Shown here piece by piece: positions 16,072 to 23,736 of a stretch of 64,000 nucleotides of DNA. The notes beneath the pieces are model-generated. The model made no database searches and was not told where the DNA came from. It saw only the letters and a list, made by a program, of their open reading frames with translations. The DNA comes from Edaphobacter bradus (GTDB lineage: Bacteria; Acidobacteriota; Terriglobia; Terriglobales; Acidobacteriaceae), in assembly GCF_025685645.1 (NCBI RefSeq), contig NZ_JAGSYF010000004.1:434001-498000 (forward strand). The letters are read 5' to 3'. Position numbers and translations under genes: made by a program. How positions within the stretch are numbered: the stretch's first letter is position 1; each line of letters opens with the position of its first letter.

Positions 16072-17163
16072 GTGTTGCGAGTTCTGATTGCAGGTGGTGG
16101 AACTGGCGGGCATGTGATTCCGGCGCTCGCATTTGCGCGGGAGCTGCGCGATGCGCATGGAGCTGAAGTGCGGTTTGTAGGGACCGCGCGCGGGATGGAG
16201 ACGCGGCTGGTGCCTGAGGCGGGCTTTCCGCTGGAGTTGATTCGCGTAGGACAGTTGAAGAATGTGGGCCTCGCAACGCGGGCGCGGACGCTGTTCGATC
16301 TGCCGCTGGGCGTGATGCGCTGCGTGGAGTTGCTGCGGAGCTTCAAGCCCAATGTGGTGGTGGGGGTTGGTGGGTATGCGTCGGGGCCGGCAATGATGGC
16401 GGCGATTCTGCTGCGCGTTCCTACGTTGGCCTTTGAGCCGAACGCTGTTCCCGGGCTGGCGAACCGGTTGGTGGGCAAGTGGGTGAATGCGGCGGCGGTG
16501 AACTTCGCAGAGACCTGCCGGTATTTTCGCAATGCGCATGTGACAGGGATTCCGCTTAGATCGGAGTTCTTTGCAGTTGAGCCCAGGCCGACCAACCTGG
16601 AGCAGCCGCTGCATCTGCTGGTCTTCGGTGGAAGCCAGGGAGCGCGTATCTTCAACGAGGTTCTGCCGCGAATTGCGTCGCAGTTGCTGGAGAGGGTGCC
16701 GGGTCTCACGATTCTGCACCAGGCCGGCGCCAGGTTCGGAAAGACGACCGAAGAGGCATATCGCGCGAATGTGGCAGACTCGAGTCGCTGGCAGGTGGCG
16801 GAGTTCCTCGACGATATGCCGAGGAGATTTGCCGAGGCCGACCTCATTCTGTGCCGTAGCGGAGCGAGTACGGTCGCGGAACTCGCTGCTGCAGGACGAG
16901 CGTCGCTCCTTGTACCCTTTCCGGGAGCGGCGGATGACCACCAGCTTCGCAATGCTGAGGTGTTCGTGGCGGCAGGGGCCGCGGAGCTGAGGGTGCAGGG
17001 CTCGGATGAACTGATGACGGGTTTCCTTCTCGAGGACCTGTCGGGTCTGCTGCGGGACTCAGCGAGGCGGTCCGAGATGGGGCGTAAGGTGAAGAGGCTG
17101 GCCCATCCGAATGCGGTGCGAGAGATTGGGCAGATGATTGTGGAGTTGGCTCGGCGCGGGTGA
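16072..17163 (+). CDS. murG: UDP-N-acetylglucosamine--N-acetylmuramyl-(pentapeptide) pyrophosphoryl-undecaprenol GlcNAc transferase
   Basis: Membrane-associated GT28 glycosyltransferase that converts lipid I to lipid II. 363 residues from GTG 16072; glycine-rich loop LIAGGGTGGHVIPALA at the start, GVGGYASGP, the FEPNAVPGLANR motif, VFGGSQGARIFNE in the UDP-GlcNAc domain and the CRSGASTVAEL segment. GTG 16072 has GAGG five bases upstream; GTG 16051, overlapping ftsW by 14 bases, and TTG 16075 are alternatives. The dcw cluster ends here: no murC or ftsQAZ follows, and a bidirectional terminator separates it from the next, opposing gene. Confidence 0.95.
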   Translation: MLRVLIAGGGTGGHVIPALAFARELRDAHGAEVRFVGTARGMETRLVPEAGFPLELIRVGQLKNVGLATRARTLFDLPLGVMRCVELLRSFKPNVVVGVGGYASGPAMMAAILLRVPTLAFEPNAVPGLANRLVGKWVNAAAVNFAETCRYFRNAHVTGIPLRSEFFAVEPRPTNLEQPLHLLVFGGSQGARIFNEVLPRIASQLLERVPGLTILHQAGARFGKTTEEAYRANVADSSRWQVAEFLDDMPRRFAEADLILCRSGASTVAELAAAGRASLLVPFPGAADDHQLRNAEVFVAAGAAELRVQGSDELMTGFLLEDLSGLLRDSARRSEMGRKVKRLAHPNAVREIGQMIVELARRG

Positions 17164-17212
17164 AGTCTGAAATTGCGATTGTTCATCGCGCCTTCGAGAA
17201 TTAAATGAGAAT

Positions 17213-17237
17213 GGGCTGAGGAGGTTCTCCTCAGCCC
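17213..17237. terminator. Bidirectional terminator between murG and the WXXGXW gene
   Basis: An 11-bp perfect stem, GGGCTGAGGAG (17213-17223) with CTCCTCAGCCC (17227-17237), loop GTT, between two convergent genes. A GGTTGGTTTTC tract follows on the plus side and an A/T-rich tract on the other. Confidence 0.7.
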
Positions 17238-17260
17238 GGTTGGTTTTCTGGGTAGGTTGG

Positions 17261-18283
17261 CTAGCGATGTCCGCCGCCGCCGCCGTGGAAGCCACCTCCA
17301 CCACCGCCGCCATGGAAGCCGCCGCCACCGCCGAAACCGCCACCGCCGAAACCACCGCCGTGGAAGCCGCCGCCACCGCCGTAGCCGCTGTTACCGTGGA
17401 AGCCGCCACCGCCGAAGCCGCCGTTGCCACGGAAGCTGCTACCACCACCGACGAAGCCACTGTTGCCACGGAAGCTCCCGCCTCCGCCGTAGCTGGGGCG
17501 GGGCTGCGCGCTGGCGAAATTACCCATTGAGCGTCCCTGGCTGGGCATCGCGAAGTTATGCGATGTATTACCGGAGAAGTTGTGGCCGGTATTGAAGTTG
17601 CCGTTGTACGCTGGACGAGCCGTGTTGCCGAAGCCGCCATTGTGGTTGGTTCCCACAGAGGTGCGGTTGAAGCCTGCGCCGCGGTTTCCGAAGTTGTTAC
17701 CCGCGAAGTTGTGGCCGTTCACGTACGATCCACGGTTGCCGTTGCCGCCAAAGTCTCTTCCGGTGTGGACGAAGCCCGGGCCGCCGGGGCGTCCGTCAAA
17801 GCCGCGGAAGGGGCGGTTGTAGACATTATGGTAGCCGCCGAAGCCGTGGCCGAAGTGGTTATAGCAGCTGTTGTACCAGAAGTGTCCGCCACGCCAGAAT
17901 CCGCCGTAGAAGCCTGTTCCGAAGTATCCAAAGCCGTAGTTAAGGCCACCGTAGTAGCCGACGAATGGTCCCCAGTATCCGGCGTTCCAGAAGTAGCCGT
18001 AAGGGCCCCAGCCCCAGTAGCCGGGCGTCCAGAGGGCTCCGGCGTAAGGCGGATAGACCCAGGCGCCATTGACCCACTCGTAGCCGTCCTCGGTCCAGGC
18101 CCAGTAGCCTGGCGTCCAGATGTAGCCATCGCCAGGGATTTCAGGTTGCGCGTAGACGGGAATGGCAGGCGGAGCGATCGATACGAAAACTGATGCGTGT
18201 GACGCCGCGGGAGCAGCGAAGAGCAGGGCCCCAGCCAACGCTACTGCGCCAACCAGGTTACTGAGACGGCGGAAGAGCTTCAT
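17261..18283 (-). CDS. Secreted glycine-rich WXXGXW-repeat protein
   Basis: 340 residues. A signal peptide (about residues 1-30, ending APAASHAS) is followed by aromatic repeats of the WTPGYWAW, WVNGAWVYPP, WTPGYWGWGPYGYFWNAGYWG type (residues ~50-115), a hallmark of YXWGXW/WXXGXW proteins. After that comes a long Gly/Asn/Phe-rich region with GNN and GGGGFHGG blocks to the C-terminus. I predict an exported or surface-associated protein; its function is unknown. The Gly-rich tail makes long shadow frames on the other strand. It ends against the terminator shared with murG. Confidence 0.75.
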   Translation of the reverse strand: MKLFRRLSNLVGAVALAGALLFAAPAASHASVFVSIAPPAIPVYAQPEIPGDGYIWTPGYWAWTEDGYEWVNGAWVYPPYAGALWTPGYWGWGPYGYFWNAGYWGPFVGYYGGLNYGFGYFGTGFYGGFWRGGHFWYNSCYNHFGHGFGGYHNVYNRPFRGFDGRPGGPGFVHTGRDFGGNGNRGSYVNGHNFAGNNFGNRGAGFNRTSVGTNHNGGFGNTARPAYNGNFNTGHNFSGNTSHNFAMPSQGRSMGNFASAQPRPSYGGGGSFRGNSGFVGGGSSFRGNGGFGGGGFHGNSGYGGGGGFHGGGFGGGGFGGGGGFHGGGGGGGFHGGGGGHR

Positions 18284-18448
18284 ATTTTTGCCTTGCCGGC
18301 CGGGCCTTCGTTTCTGTCCGTTCTTTCTGGGCTTCGAGGACGGCTGACTGAGGTTCCTGCCCGGTTAGCGTTTCCGGATCAGGCACTCATTCTATTAGAC
18401 ACAACGGGGATTGTTTTGTTGCATAAGAGTGAACAGCGGTTCAGCCCA

Positions 18449-18840
18449 CTCCCCCCCGGGGTGTTTGGCGTAAAGTATTGATTCTATTTGGCTTGACTAT
18501 GGGGCGTGGGTATAAAATATTCAAAACAAAGGGGTTGCAGGTCAAAATATTCAAACGAAATGGGTTATGGCTAAGAGGAAAGGTTCGGATTTCCGGGGCC
18601 TTGCTCTATTTCAATTCTAGCAAGTTCGGGAAACTGGTCTGCCACTTGGAAGCTGTTTGTTTTGATTGGGTTGAGTGGATTGGGGGCTTGACAAGATTTT
18701 CTGTGGAAAACTCGCAGGTTAGCGCGCAGCACATGCTCCGGTCGAAATGACGGTCATTGGCTGGTTGGGGGGGAAGGCAAGGTTCCTCCCGTTCGACTTC
18801 GCTCAGGGCAGGCTGCTGCAACAAGAAAGGGAACTGCAAA
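18449..18840. repeat. Composite intergenic repeat, copy 1
   Basis: Non-coding stretch upstream of the WXXGXW gene. In order: a C7 run with GGGG (18451-18461), two AAAATATTCAAA..AAxGGGTT units (from about 18505 and 18543), a TGCCACTTGGAAG...TTGAGTGG...TGGGGGCTTGACAAGATTTTCTGTGGAAAAC block (18639-18711), CCGGTCGAAATGAC (about 18738), and a TTCCTCCCGTTCGACTTCGCTCAGGGCAGGCTGCTGC block (18783-18818). The same sub-elements recur in the same order at 45838-46330. I see no gene in 18284-18959. Confidence 0.7.
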
Positions 18841-18959
18841 GGCGAACGCAAAGAGCGCAAAGGTTGCGCGAAGATCGCAGAGGAACGGCAGCCGGAACAG
18901 CAGGCAATGGCAACAACTAACGTGAGGGTCTGCAACGGCGTAGGATTTGGCCAGGATTT

Positions 18960-19691
18960 CTAGAGAAGGTGGGAGGACGTGATGGCGATGGCAGCGATCG
19001 CGGCGGTTTCGGCTCGGAGGATGCGAGGGCCGAGGGTGACGTGCTGCCACATGTGACTGGTGAAGAGGGCCATCTCTTCGGCGGTCCAGCCGCCTTCGGG
19101 ACCGATGGCGAGTGCGATGTTGGAGAGTGGGGAGCTGGCGAGCGCGGCGGCGATTGTTGTGGCCTGCTCCGTCTCTGAGAGGAGGATTCGCGTGGGGCTG
19201 GTCTCGCGCTCGAGGGTGAGCTTGAGCGGAGCGGGGTCTTCAATGGAGGGGATGGTGGTGCGGCGCGATTGCTTGGAGGACTCGAGGGCGATGCGGCGCC
19301 AGCGTTCGGCGCGCTTGGGGGCGGATTGGGCGAGATGCTTGTCGGTGCGGCGCGCGAGGATGGGGGTGATGCGGGCGACGCCTAGCTCGGTGGCCTTTTC
19401 GATGGCCCACTCCATGTGGTCGAACTTGAACACGGCGAGTAGCAGGTGAAGGGGAAGCGCGGTGTCTGATTCGAGCTCTTCGTGGAGGGTGAAGACGACC
19501 TCGGAGTCCTTGTCATCGCCGCCGGCGCTGACGGACGTGATCTCGGCGCGGTGGAGGAAGCCGCCTGCGACGACGTCGAAGATCTGGCCGGGCGTTGCGC
19601 GAAGGACGCGGGCGAGGTGAGCGGCCTGGTCACCAGTAAGCGTTGCGGTGGTGGCGGTCCAGGTGTCGGCGATCCAGCGGCGGCGGGTCAT
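18960..19691 (-). CDS. rsmE: 16S rRNA (uracil-1498 N3) methyltransferase
   Basis: 243 residues of the SPOUT-fold RsmE family, which methylates U1498 of 16S rRNA. Visible: the N-terminal PUA-like part with HLARVLRATPGQ, the middle KFDHMEWAIEKATELGVARITPI, and the trefoil-knot SAM site IGPEGGWTAEE with LGPRILRAETA near the C-terminus, both diagnostic. It is preceded by a membrane-anchored hypothetical whose stop overlaps this start by 4 bases, so the two are likely one operon. Confidence 0.93.
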   Translation of the reverse strand: MTRRRWIADTWTATTATLTGDQAAHLARVLRATPGQIFDVVAGGFLHRAEITSVSAGGDDKDSEVVFTLHEELESDTALPLHLLLAVFKFDHMEWAIEKATELGVARITPILARRTDKHLAQSAPKRAERWRRIALESSKQSRRTTIPSIEDPAPLKLTLERETSPTRILLSETEQATTIAAALASSPLSNIALAIGPEGGWTAEEMALFTSHMWQHVTLGPRILRAETAAIAAIAITSSHLL

Positions 19692-20311
19692 TCCTGCTCG
19701 GAGGGCTTGTCCTGATCGGTACCTTGAGAGTGGGTAGCGGCCGCCTTGCTGCTTTCGATCGGAATTGTGATGGAGAGCGGGCCCTGATGGTAGAGATGTA
19801 CCTGGAGGACGGCGGATTGGCGATGTTGCCAGACTTCGAGAGTCACGGGGAAGTGCAGCAGAAGCATTCCATCGGCGGACTTGCTGGGCCCGATGAAGGT
19901 CTCGCGCAGCAGAGGCTCTGATGCGAGGGGCCGGATGGCCGGAAAGACGGCGTAGATGTTTTCGAGGTCGGCCTTCTCGGCCGCGCTCGAGTCGAACTGC
20001 TGACCGTCGGAGGTGATGAGCGTCGCGGTGAAGTCCTTGATGAAGAGCGGCAGGTTGAGGCGGTCCTGAATGTGGAGGTTCGTCAGGACGTAGAGATCGT
20101 CCTCGGTCTTGTCGCTGCCGACGACCAGGGAGTCAGACTTGAAGACGGTGTGGGCGGGATAGACAGCGGTGTGTGTAATGGCGAGGTCGGCCGTCCGATG
20201 AGGGGTGTAGCGGAGGACCAGAGCAATAGCGATGCCGAGGACCACGAAAGCGATGAGAACGGGGGCCAGGAGGTTGCGGCGGTCGGGATGGATTAGTTGG
20301 AGTTCGGACAC
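19688..20311 (-). CDS. Membrane-anchored hypothetical protein
   Basis: 207 residues, not recognised. One N-terminal transmembrane helix (LLAPVLIAFVVLGIAIALVL, about residues 14-33) is followed by a ~170-residue extracytoplasmic domain with alternating beta-like segments and no Cys. The domain resembles small DUF4352-type beta-sandwich proteins only in overall architecture. It is translationally coupled to rsmE by a 4-bp overlap; a functional link to rRNA methylation is not implied. Confidence 0.6.
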   Translation of the reverse strand: MSELQLIHPDRRNLLAPVLIAFVVLGIAIALVLRYTPHRTADLAITHTAVYPAHTVFKSDSLVVGSDKTEDDLYVLTNLHIQDRLNLPLFIKDFTATLITSDGQQFDSSAAEKADLENIYAVFPAIRPLASEPLLRETFIGPSKSADGMLLLHFPVTLEVWQHRQSAVLQVHLYHQGPLSITIPIESSKAAATHSQGTDQDKPSEQE

Positions 20312-20429
20312 GGGTTTTGTTCAGGTCGTAGAGCGCCATTTTATACCGTAAGCACCTGCACGTGTGCAATACACGGAGAGCTAGAGACTAGGTAATGCTT
20401 GCGGTGTAGAGGCCTTTTCACAGAGGAGA

Positions 20430-20475
20430 AGCACTTCAGCGGCCAAAGCCGCAATGACGGCTTTGAGCAAGGCAA
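20430..20475. repeat. Short REP-like palindromic element
   Basis: CTTCAGCGGCCAAAGCCGC followed by AATGACGGCTTTGA; a small GCGGC/GCCGC hairpin with the AATGAC motif found in the other intergenic repeats of this window. It lies downstream of the AI-2E-type gene. Confidence 0.35.
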
Positions 20476-20501
20476 AGTCCTTGAATGCAGTGCTGCGAGG
20501 T

Positions 20502-21596
20502 TCAGGCCGGGCCCTTCTGAACGGCGTACTCATCTAGCAGGACGGAGAGGAGGGCGGCCGTGGGGACGGCGACAAGCGCTCCGACTACGCCGGCGAGGGA
20601 AGTGCCAAGGAGGAGCGAGACGAGGATGGTGAGGCCCATGAGATTGACGCTGGAGCGCATGATGCGGGGGATGAGGTAGGCGTTCTCGACGTTGACGTAG
20701 ACGAGGTAGAAGGCGAGGACGGCAGCCATCTTGGTCCAGGAGTCGAGTGCGGCAACCCCGGCTGAGAGGCAGATGGTGATGATGCCTCCGGCGACGGGGA
20801 TGATGTTGAAGAGGCCCATGAGGAAGCCGAGGAGAAGGAAATAGCGAACGTGCAGGAGTCCGAAGACGATGGTGCTGGAGATGCCGAGGATGAGCATGAG
20901 CAGGCCCTGTCCGAGGAGCCATTTACTGATCTTCTGGTTGGCGCGCTGGAGGGTGGCGTCGAGACGGAGGCGTTGCGGGAGGGGGAACAGAGAAAGGAAA
21001 AAGCGGTAGGCGTGCTCGCCCTCAAGCATGAAGTAGATGCAGAGGAAAGCGGCGGTGAGGATGTCGAAGAGGTGCGAGAGCCAGAGAGGAAGCGAGGTAA
21101 GGAGATAGCTGGCTGTGGCGGCGAGGGCGCCTTCGGCGCGGGTAACGATGGCGTCGACGTTGAGCCTGTCGACGAAGGGAAGCTTGTGAAACTTCGCAAC
21201 GAAGGCGGGGATGCGGCCGGGAAGCTCGTCGGTGAATTGGGTGAGATCGCGCAGAACGGGAGGAAGTCCCACCGTGAAAAAAGCGCCGAGGAGGAGCGTG
21301 GCTCCGACAAAGAGGATCAGGATGGCGACCGGACGGGAGGGATGCCAGTTGCGGACCTTGAACTCTGTGATGCGGTCGACGGCGGGCATGAGAACGGCAG
21401 CAAAGAGGGCGCTGACGTAGAGGATAACCAGCTCCTTGAGGAGGACCCAGGCGAGCGCCAGGAGGAGCAGGACGCCGATGGTGAAGAGGATGTTGCCGCG
21501 AACGGCGCCTCGAGAACGTTTCTCTTCGTCACGCATTGGTTCGTGCAGTGAGGTAGCCAGCGTTGTCTCCTGCGGTACGGGAGTAGGATGCTGCAA
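20502..21596 (-). CDS. AI-2E family transporter (PF01594-type membrane protein)
   Basis: 364 residues with about eight transmembrane helices, matching the AI-2E_transport family. The N-terminal helix pair (ILFTIGVLLLLALAWVLL, ILYVSALFAAVLMPAVDRI), a periplasmic loop, and the conserved C-terminal block LLGFLMGLFNIIPVAGG...VYVNVENAYLIPRIMRSSVNLMGLTILVSLLLG are clear. Family members export diverse solutes (AI-2, Na+, others); the substrate is unknown here. TTG 21596 is the longest start; ATG 21536 would remove 20 residues that look non-membrane. It lies just downstream of aroK. Confidence 0.88.
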   Translation of the reverse strand: MQHPTPVPQETTLATSLHEPMRDEEKRSRGAVRGNILFTIGVLLLLALAWVLLKELVILYVSALFAAVLMPAVDRITEFKVRNWHPSRPVAILILFVGATLLLGAFFTVGLPPVLRDLTQFTDELPGRIPAFVAKFHKLPFVDRLNVDAIVTRAEGALAATASYLLTSLPLWLSHLFDILTAAFLCIYFMLEGEHAYRFFLSLFPLPQRLRLDATLQRANQKISKWLLGQGLLMLILGISSTIVFGLLHVRYFLLLGFLMGLFNIIPVAGGIITICLSAGVAALDSWTKMAAVLAFYLVYVNVENAYLIPRIMRSSVNLMGLTILVSLLLGTSLAGVVGALVAVPTAALLSVLLDEYAVQKGPA

Positions 21597-21639
21597 CTAT
21601 GCCGCCGTGGGGCCTAGGGGCGGGAGTGCGGAGTTTGAT

Positions 21640-22221
21640 TCAGGGTTGTCTCTTCAGGGCCAGCAGCAGGGCATCGACGGTCTGCTCGGGTGTGTGCTCC
21701 GAGGTTTCAATGGTGAGCTGCGCGAGGCGGGCATAGAGGGGATGGCGGTGGGCGAAGCGGAGCTCAGCGGCGGCGGGGTCCTGGAGGACAGGACGGGCGA
21801 TGTCCTGGAGCATGCAGCGGTCAAAGAGAGTGGGGAATGGGGCGTCAAGGAAGATGGTGAAGGTCCCGGGGGTCTGCTCGATCAGAAGGCGATTAGTGAG
21901 GCTTTCAGGGGCGCCTCCGCCGAGCGCGAGGACGGTGTAGGTGGCTGAGAGGGCCGAGGCGAGGGCGGTGGACTCGAGGCGGCGGAAGCGAGCTTCTCCG
22001 TGGCGCTCGAAGAGCTCGGGGATGGTGGCTCCGGCGCGGCGCTCAAGGTGGGTGTCGACATCGAGGAAGTTCCAGCCGAGACGCGAGGCGAGCAGGCGAC
22101 CGATGGTGGATTTGCCGGCCCCCATGAAGCCGGTGAGCACGAGCCGCTTGACGTGCGAGGGCAACTCAGCGGGTGTGACGATTGCCGGGGTGAGAGTATC
22201 GGTCGTGGTGGCGGGCGTCAT
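21640..22221 (-). CDS. aroK: Shikimate kinase
   Basis: Phosphorylates shikimate at O3, the fifth step toward chorismate and the aromatic amino acids. 193 residues: Walker A GFMGAGKSTIGRLLA near residue 30, the shikimate-binding DVDTHLERRAG, FRRLE, and the GGGAP motif, then RPVL in the lid region. ATG 22221 is chosen because GGAGAG lies just upstream and the ~20-residue N-terminus is already longer than in E. coli AroK. A terminator and a short aromatic-codon ORF lie immediately upstream, suggesting attenuation control (see those entries). Confidence 0.93.
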   Translation of the reverse strand: MTPATTTDTLTPAIVTPAELPSHVKRLVLTGFMGAGKSTIGRLLASRLGWNFLDVDTHLERRAGATIPELFERHGEARFRRLESTALASALSATYTVLALGGGAPESLTNRLLIEQTPGTFTIFLDAPFPTLFDRCMLQDIARPVLQDPAAAELRFAHRHPLYARLAQLTIETSEHTPEQTVDALLLALKRQP

Positions 22222-22260
22222 GGGACTCTCCAAAGTGTAGTTGCTGGGGTTGATGTTGCG

Positions 22261-22295
22261 GCAAAGCAAAAGCCGCGACCTTTGGGGTCGCGGCT
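22261..22295 (-). terminator. Attenuator terminator in the aroK leader
   Basis: On the minus strand AGCCGCGACC (22295-22286), loop CCAAA, GGTCGCGGCT (22280-22271) form a 10-bp perfect stem followed by TTTGCTTTGC. It ends 40 bases before the aroK start and 26 bases after the leader-ORF stop. The first arm can instead pair with GTCGCGGC inside the leader ORF (22361-22354), an antiterminator-like alternative. Confidence 0.65.
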
Positions 22296-22320
22296 CGGGA
22301 AGATCGATGACTCTGAGGAT

Positions 22321-22416
22321 TTAGCTCATTTCAGAGGTGCATGCGTTCCGCCGGCCGCGACTGTGCCAATACCAGTAGCAGTAGCTAAATCGGCCGGTGT
22401 GGAGGTGGTTCAACAT
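22321..22416 (-). CDS. Putative aromatic-amino-acid leader peptide of aroK
   Basis: A 31-codon ORF starting ATG, reading MLNHLHTGRFSYCYWYWHSR and ending with TAA. It carries Phe, three Tyr and two Trp codons within eight positions (codons 10-17), a composition expected of a control-codon run. Before the run lies CCGGCCG (22397-22391), after it CGGCCGG and GTCGCGGC (22361-22351), then the terminator arms, giving possible 1:2, 2:3 and 3:4 pairings as in the trp attenuator. No Shine-Dalgarno sequence is seen; a weak promoter 10 bases upstream would make it nearly leaderless. The regulatory role is inferred; it was read directly from the sequence. Confidence 0.55.
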   Translation of the reverse strand: MLNHLHTGRFSYCYWYWHSRGRRNACTSEMS

Positions 22417-22425
22417 GCTGGCGAT

Positions 22426-22454
22426 AGGCTACACGAGGCCGGGCGGCGACGCAA
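22426..22454 (-). promoter_or_regulatory. Possible aroK leader promoter
   Basis: On the minus strand TTGCGT (22454-22449), a 17-base spacer and TAGCCT (22431-22426) give a weak sigma-70-like promoter, whose start would fall within about five bases of the leader ATG. Only three of six bases match at each hexamer; read-through from the sigma operon is an alternative. Confidence 0.25.
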
Positions 22455-22579
22455 GCGGGTTTTCAGGCACTCGCTGGAGCCTTCAGCCGCGGTTTGCGAG
22501 AATGCTCCGCCAAACGGGCTGGAACTGATTTGGTTTCAGCGCCGTGAGGTGATGCAATGTCCTACGCGAGGAACCGGGG

Positions 22580-22888
22580 TCAGACAGGCTCGGCCTTGAG
22601 GGGCGGCGCAGGTGTCTGGGTTCGTTCGGTGTCGATGCTCTCCTGGATCTTCTTCCAGACGTCGTCGCTCGGGTCTTCGTCGACCTGCTGGAGCAGAAGA
22701 CTGGCCTGCTCGGCGATGTACTGGAGGTCGCGAACCAGGGCAGAGCAGTTGTCGCAGGTCCCCAGATGTTCGTGGAGAGCGCCGTCAGGAATCTGATGGG
22801 AACCAGAGGCGAAGAGATCAGGCAGTTGTTCTTGAAATTCCGCACAGGACATAGGAGCAGGGGAACCGTGATTGTTGTTGGATGTCAT
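22580..22888 (-). CDS. Zinc-finger-type anti-sigma factor
   Basis: 102-residue soluble protein with the [10 protein letters not shown] (His-x3-Cys-x2-Cys) motif near residue 40, typical of zinc-binding anti-sigma domains, and a preceding [14 protein letters not shown] helix common in putative zinc-finger anti-sigma proteins. There is no membrane helix, so it should act in the cytoplasm. It is translationally coupled to the ECF sigma gene by an ATGA overlap, with AGGAGG inside the sigma coding sequence. The partner and signal are unknown; binding to the adjacent sigma factor is inferred from gene order. Confidence 0.8.
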   Translation of the reverse strand: MTSNNNHGSPAPMSCAEFQEQLPDLFASGSHQIPDGALHEHLGTCDNCSALVRDLQYIAEQASLLLQQVDEDPSDDVWKKIQESIDTERTQTPAPPLKAEPV

Positions 22889-23544
22889 AGTGCCGCCTCC
22901 TTGAGGTCGGCCTCCTTGGTGGATTCGGGCTGACGGAGTAGCTCTCGGAGTTTGAGTCGTGCTTTGTGAAGTTGCGATTTGCTGTTGCCGGTGGAGCATT
23001 CGAGCATGCCGGCGATCTCGTTGTGCTCGAAGCCTTCGACGTCGTGGAGGACGAAGACCATGCGGTAACCGGGAGGCAGTGAGGCGACAGCGCGCTCGAG
23101 GGCGACACGGTCGACCGAGCCGGCCAGATGCGGATCGCGGCTGCCGAAGTCACGCTTGGGCGCGTCCTCTTCAGAAGGGTTGATGGTCTCTTCAAGAGAG
23201 ACGAGTTGCAGGCCCTTCTTGCGCAGGTGCATGAGGACGAGGTTGACCGTGAGGCGGTGCAGCCAGGTGGAGAAGGCGCTCTCGCCGCGGAAGCTGCCGA
23301 TCTTGCGGAAGAGGTGGAGGAAGGCCTCCTGGGTCATGTCCTCGGCTTCAGAGACGTTGCCGAGCATGCGGAGGCATAGCGTGTAAACCCGGCGCTTATG
23401 CAGCGCATAAAGGCGGGAGAACGCTTCGGCGTCACCGGCCTTGGCGCGTTCAATCGCCTCAGTTTCGCCTGCAATGGGAGGATTTCGTTTGAACAACCCT
23501 GGAACGGTTTTATTTTCTGTCATCGGTAGGTTCTGGAGATCCAT
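22885..23544 (-). CDS. ECF RNA polymerase sigma factor (RpoE-like)
   Basis: 219 residues with sigma region 2 ([73 protein letters not shown]) and region 4 ([55 protein letters not shown]), no region 3, as in ECF sigma factors. The 40 residues before region 2 include an alternative start (Met8). Paired with a ZAS-like anti-sigma gene immediately downstream. Its target promoter motif could not be identified from this window. Confidence 0.92.
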   Translation of the reverse strand: MDLQNLPMTENKTVPGLFKRNPPIAGETEAIERAKAGDAEAFSRLYALHKRRVYTLCLRMLGNVSEAEDMTQEAFLHLFRKIGSFRGESAFSTWLHRLTVNLVLMHLRKKGLQLVSLEETINPSEEDAPKRDFGSRDPHLAGSVDRVALERAVASLPPGYRMVFVLHDVEGFEHNEIAGMLECSTGNSKSQLHKARLKLRELLRQPESTKEADLKEAAL

Positions 23545-23736
23545 GGCTAGACTCCCGGGTTGGGGGTACTTGTCTTCCCCGTTTCGTTTTTGCCTTCCAA
23601 AAGCCTACTTGAAATAGTCGGGATTTTTCATCATCAGAAGATTTAGAGTGCGAGTTGGGAGAAAAGGTTGTGTGGCTGGAATGGCGTAAGCGATTGATGA
23701 TACTATGGTTGTCGCGAATAAGTGGCCTGAAAAGGC

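Noticed and set aside
17558-18193. Ala/Val-rich plus-strand frames in the WXXGXW gene
   Set aside because: They arise from the repetitive GCC/ACC codons of the Gly-rich tail on the other strand.
22000-22599. 199-codon plus-strand frame over aroK and its leader
   Set aside because: It reads opposite to a supported kinase gene and the attenuator; composition is shadow-like.
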